Part shown: positions 63,836-64,000 of the stretch, one piece after another
Layout of the letters: the number at the start of each line of letters is the position of its first letter
Position numbering within the stretch: the first letter of the stretch is position 1
Origin: Gigaspora margarita
Lineage: Eukaryota; Glomeromycota; Glomeromycetes; Diversisporales; Gigasporaceae
Reading direction: 5' to 3'
Assembly (NCBI GenBank): GCA_009809945.1
Contig: WTPW01000761.1
Location: 213,954 to 277,953 of the forward strand
Length of the DNA: 64,000 nt
Position numbers and translations under genes: made by a program
Notes under the pieces: generated by a model
Database searches by the model: none
What the model was told of the DNA's origin: nothing
What the model saw: only the letters and a program-made list of their open reading frames with translations

Positions 63836-64000
63836 GCGAAACCTCGAGGTTTCGCGCTGACGAAACGTGAAATCTAGTTTCGTCTTTCGTAAACTAAAAT
63901 CTCAAATGACGAAATGACAAAACTGACGAAAGGTGATGAAACTGGCGAAAGGTGATGAGGCTGATGAAACTGCAAATAATGATTCCTGACGAAACCATCT
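63836..64000. repeat. Perfect 20-bp palindrome followed by ACGAAA-type repeats
   Basis: GCGAAACCTCGAGGTTTCGC (63836-63855) is fully self-complementary. After it TGACGAAAC / TGACGAAAGGTGATGAAAC units run to the end of the window, with an inverted GTTTCGTC near 63880. The element is cut by the window edge. Confidence 0.7.

Overview
The window looks like nuclear DNA of an arbuscular mycorrhizal fungus, most likely Rhizophagus or a close Glomeromycotina relative. This is inferred from very high A+T, a few intron-containing fungal genes with GTAAGT-type donors, F-box/LRR and Sel1-repeat remnants, a Pif1-type helicase relic of Helitron style, and a great load of small transposable elements. No species marker is present. 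Assembly uncertainty shows as single Ns and one 238-base gap (60014-60251).

Three host genes are supported on structure. At 4.8-5.75 kb (+) a short signal-peptide gene appears to be built from one coding exon, six micro-exons of 3 or 6 nt inside a tandem intron array, and a short last exon. At 18.0-19.7 kb (-) is a complete two-exon cytochrome P450 of 544 residues with every hallmark motif. At 39.0-41.2 kb (-) is a five-exon cytochrome b5/acyl-CoA dehydrogenase fusion of 521 residues. The P450 and the dehydrogenase are lipid/redox enzymes, but nothing in the sequence ties them together.

0-17 kb is AT-rich, with a Pif1 relic, MITEs, the micro-exon gene, a 0.93-kb foldback element, a degenerate satellite (12.9-14.2 kb) and a 1.6-kb TIR-bounded element holding exon-like tandem units. 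20-34 kb is a repeat-rich stretch: MITEs, duplicated modules (23.0-25.8 kb), F-box/LRR fragments including a six-copy array of one F-box segment (26.7-27.3 kb), and several minisatellites. 34-35 kb is A-rich low-complexity DNA. 35-44 kb holds TIR elements and the dehydrogenase, whose intron 2 carries a 40-bp palindrome with an 8-bp target duplication.

44.7-61.8 kb is a nest of elements. A decayed Sel1-repeat pseudogene (broken by a pogo-type MITE) lies beside an LTR element on the minus strand (45993-61828, 4-bp duplication CTAC). Its LTRs, primer-binding site and polypurine tract are recognisable, but its body encodes a Sel1/TPR-like protein and no polymerase was seen. A Ty3/Gypsy element (46926-54499, 4-bp duplication AGGG) is inserted in the 3' end of that gene. 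A separate 3.6-kb insertion splits the other LTR and contains MITEs, a satellite array and the assembly gap. The last 2 kb has hairpins and palindromes but no gene that I can support.
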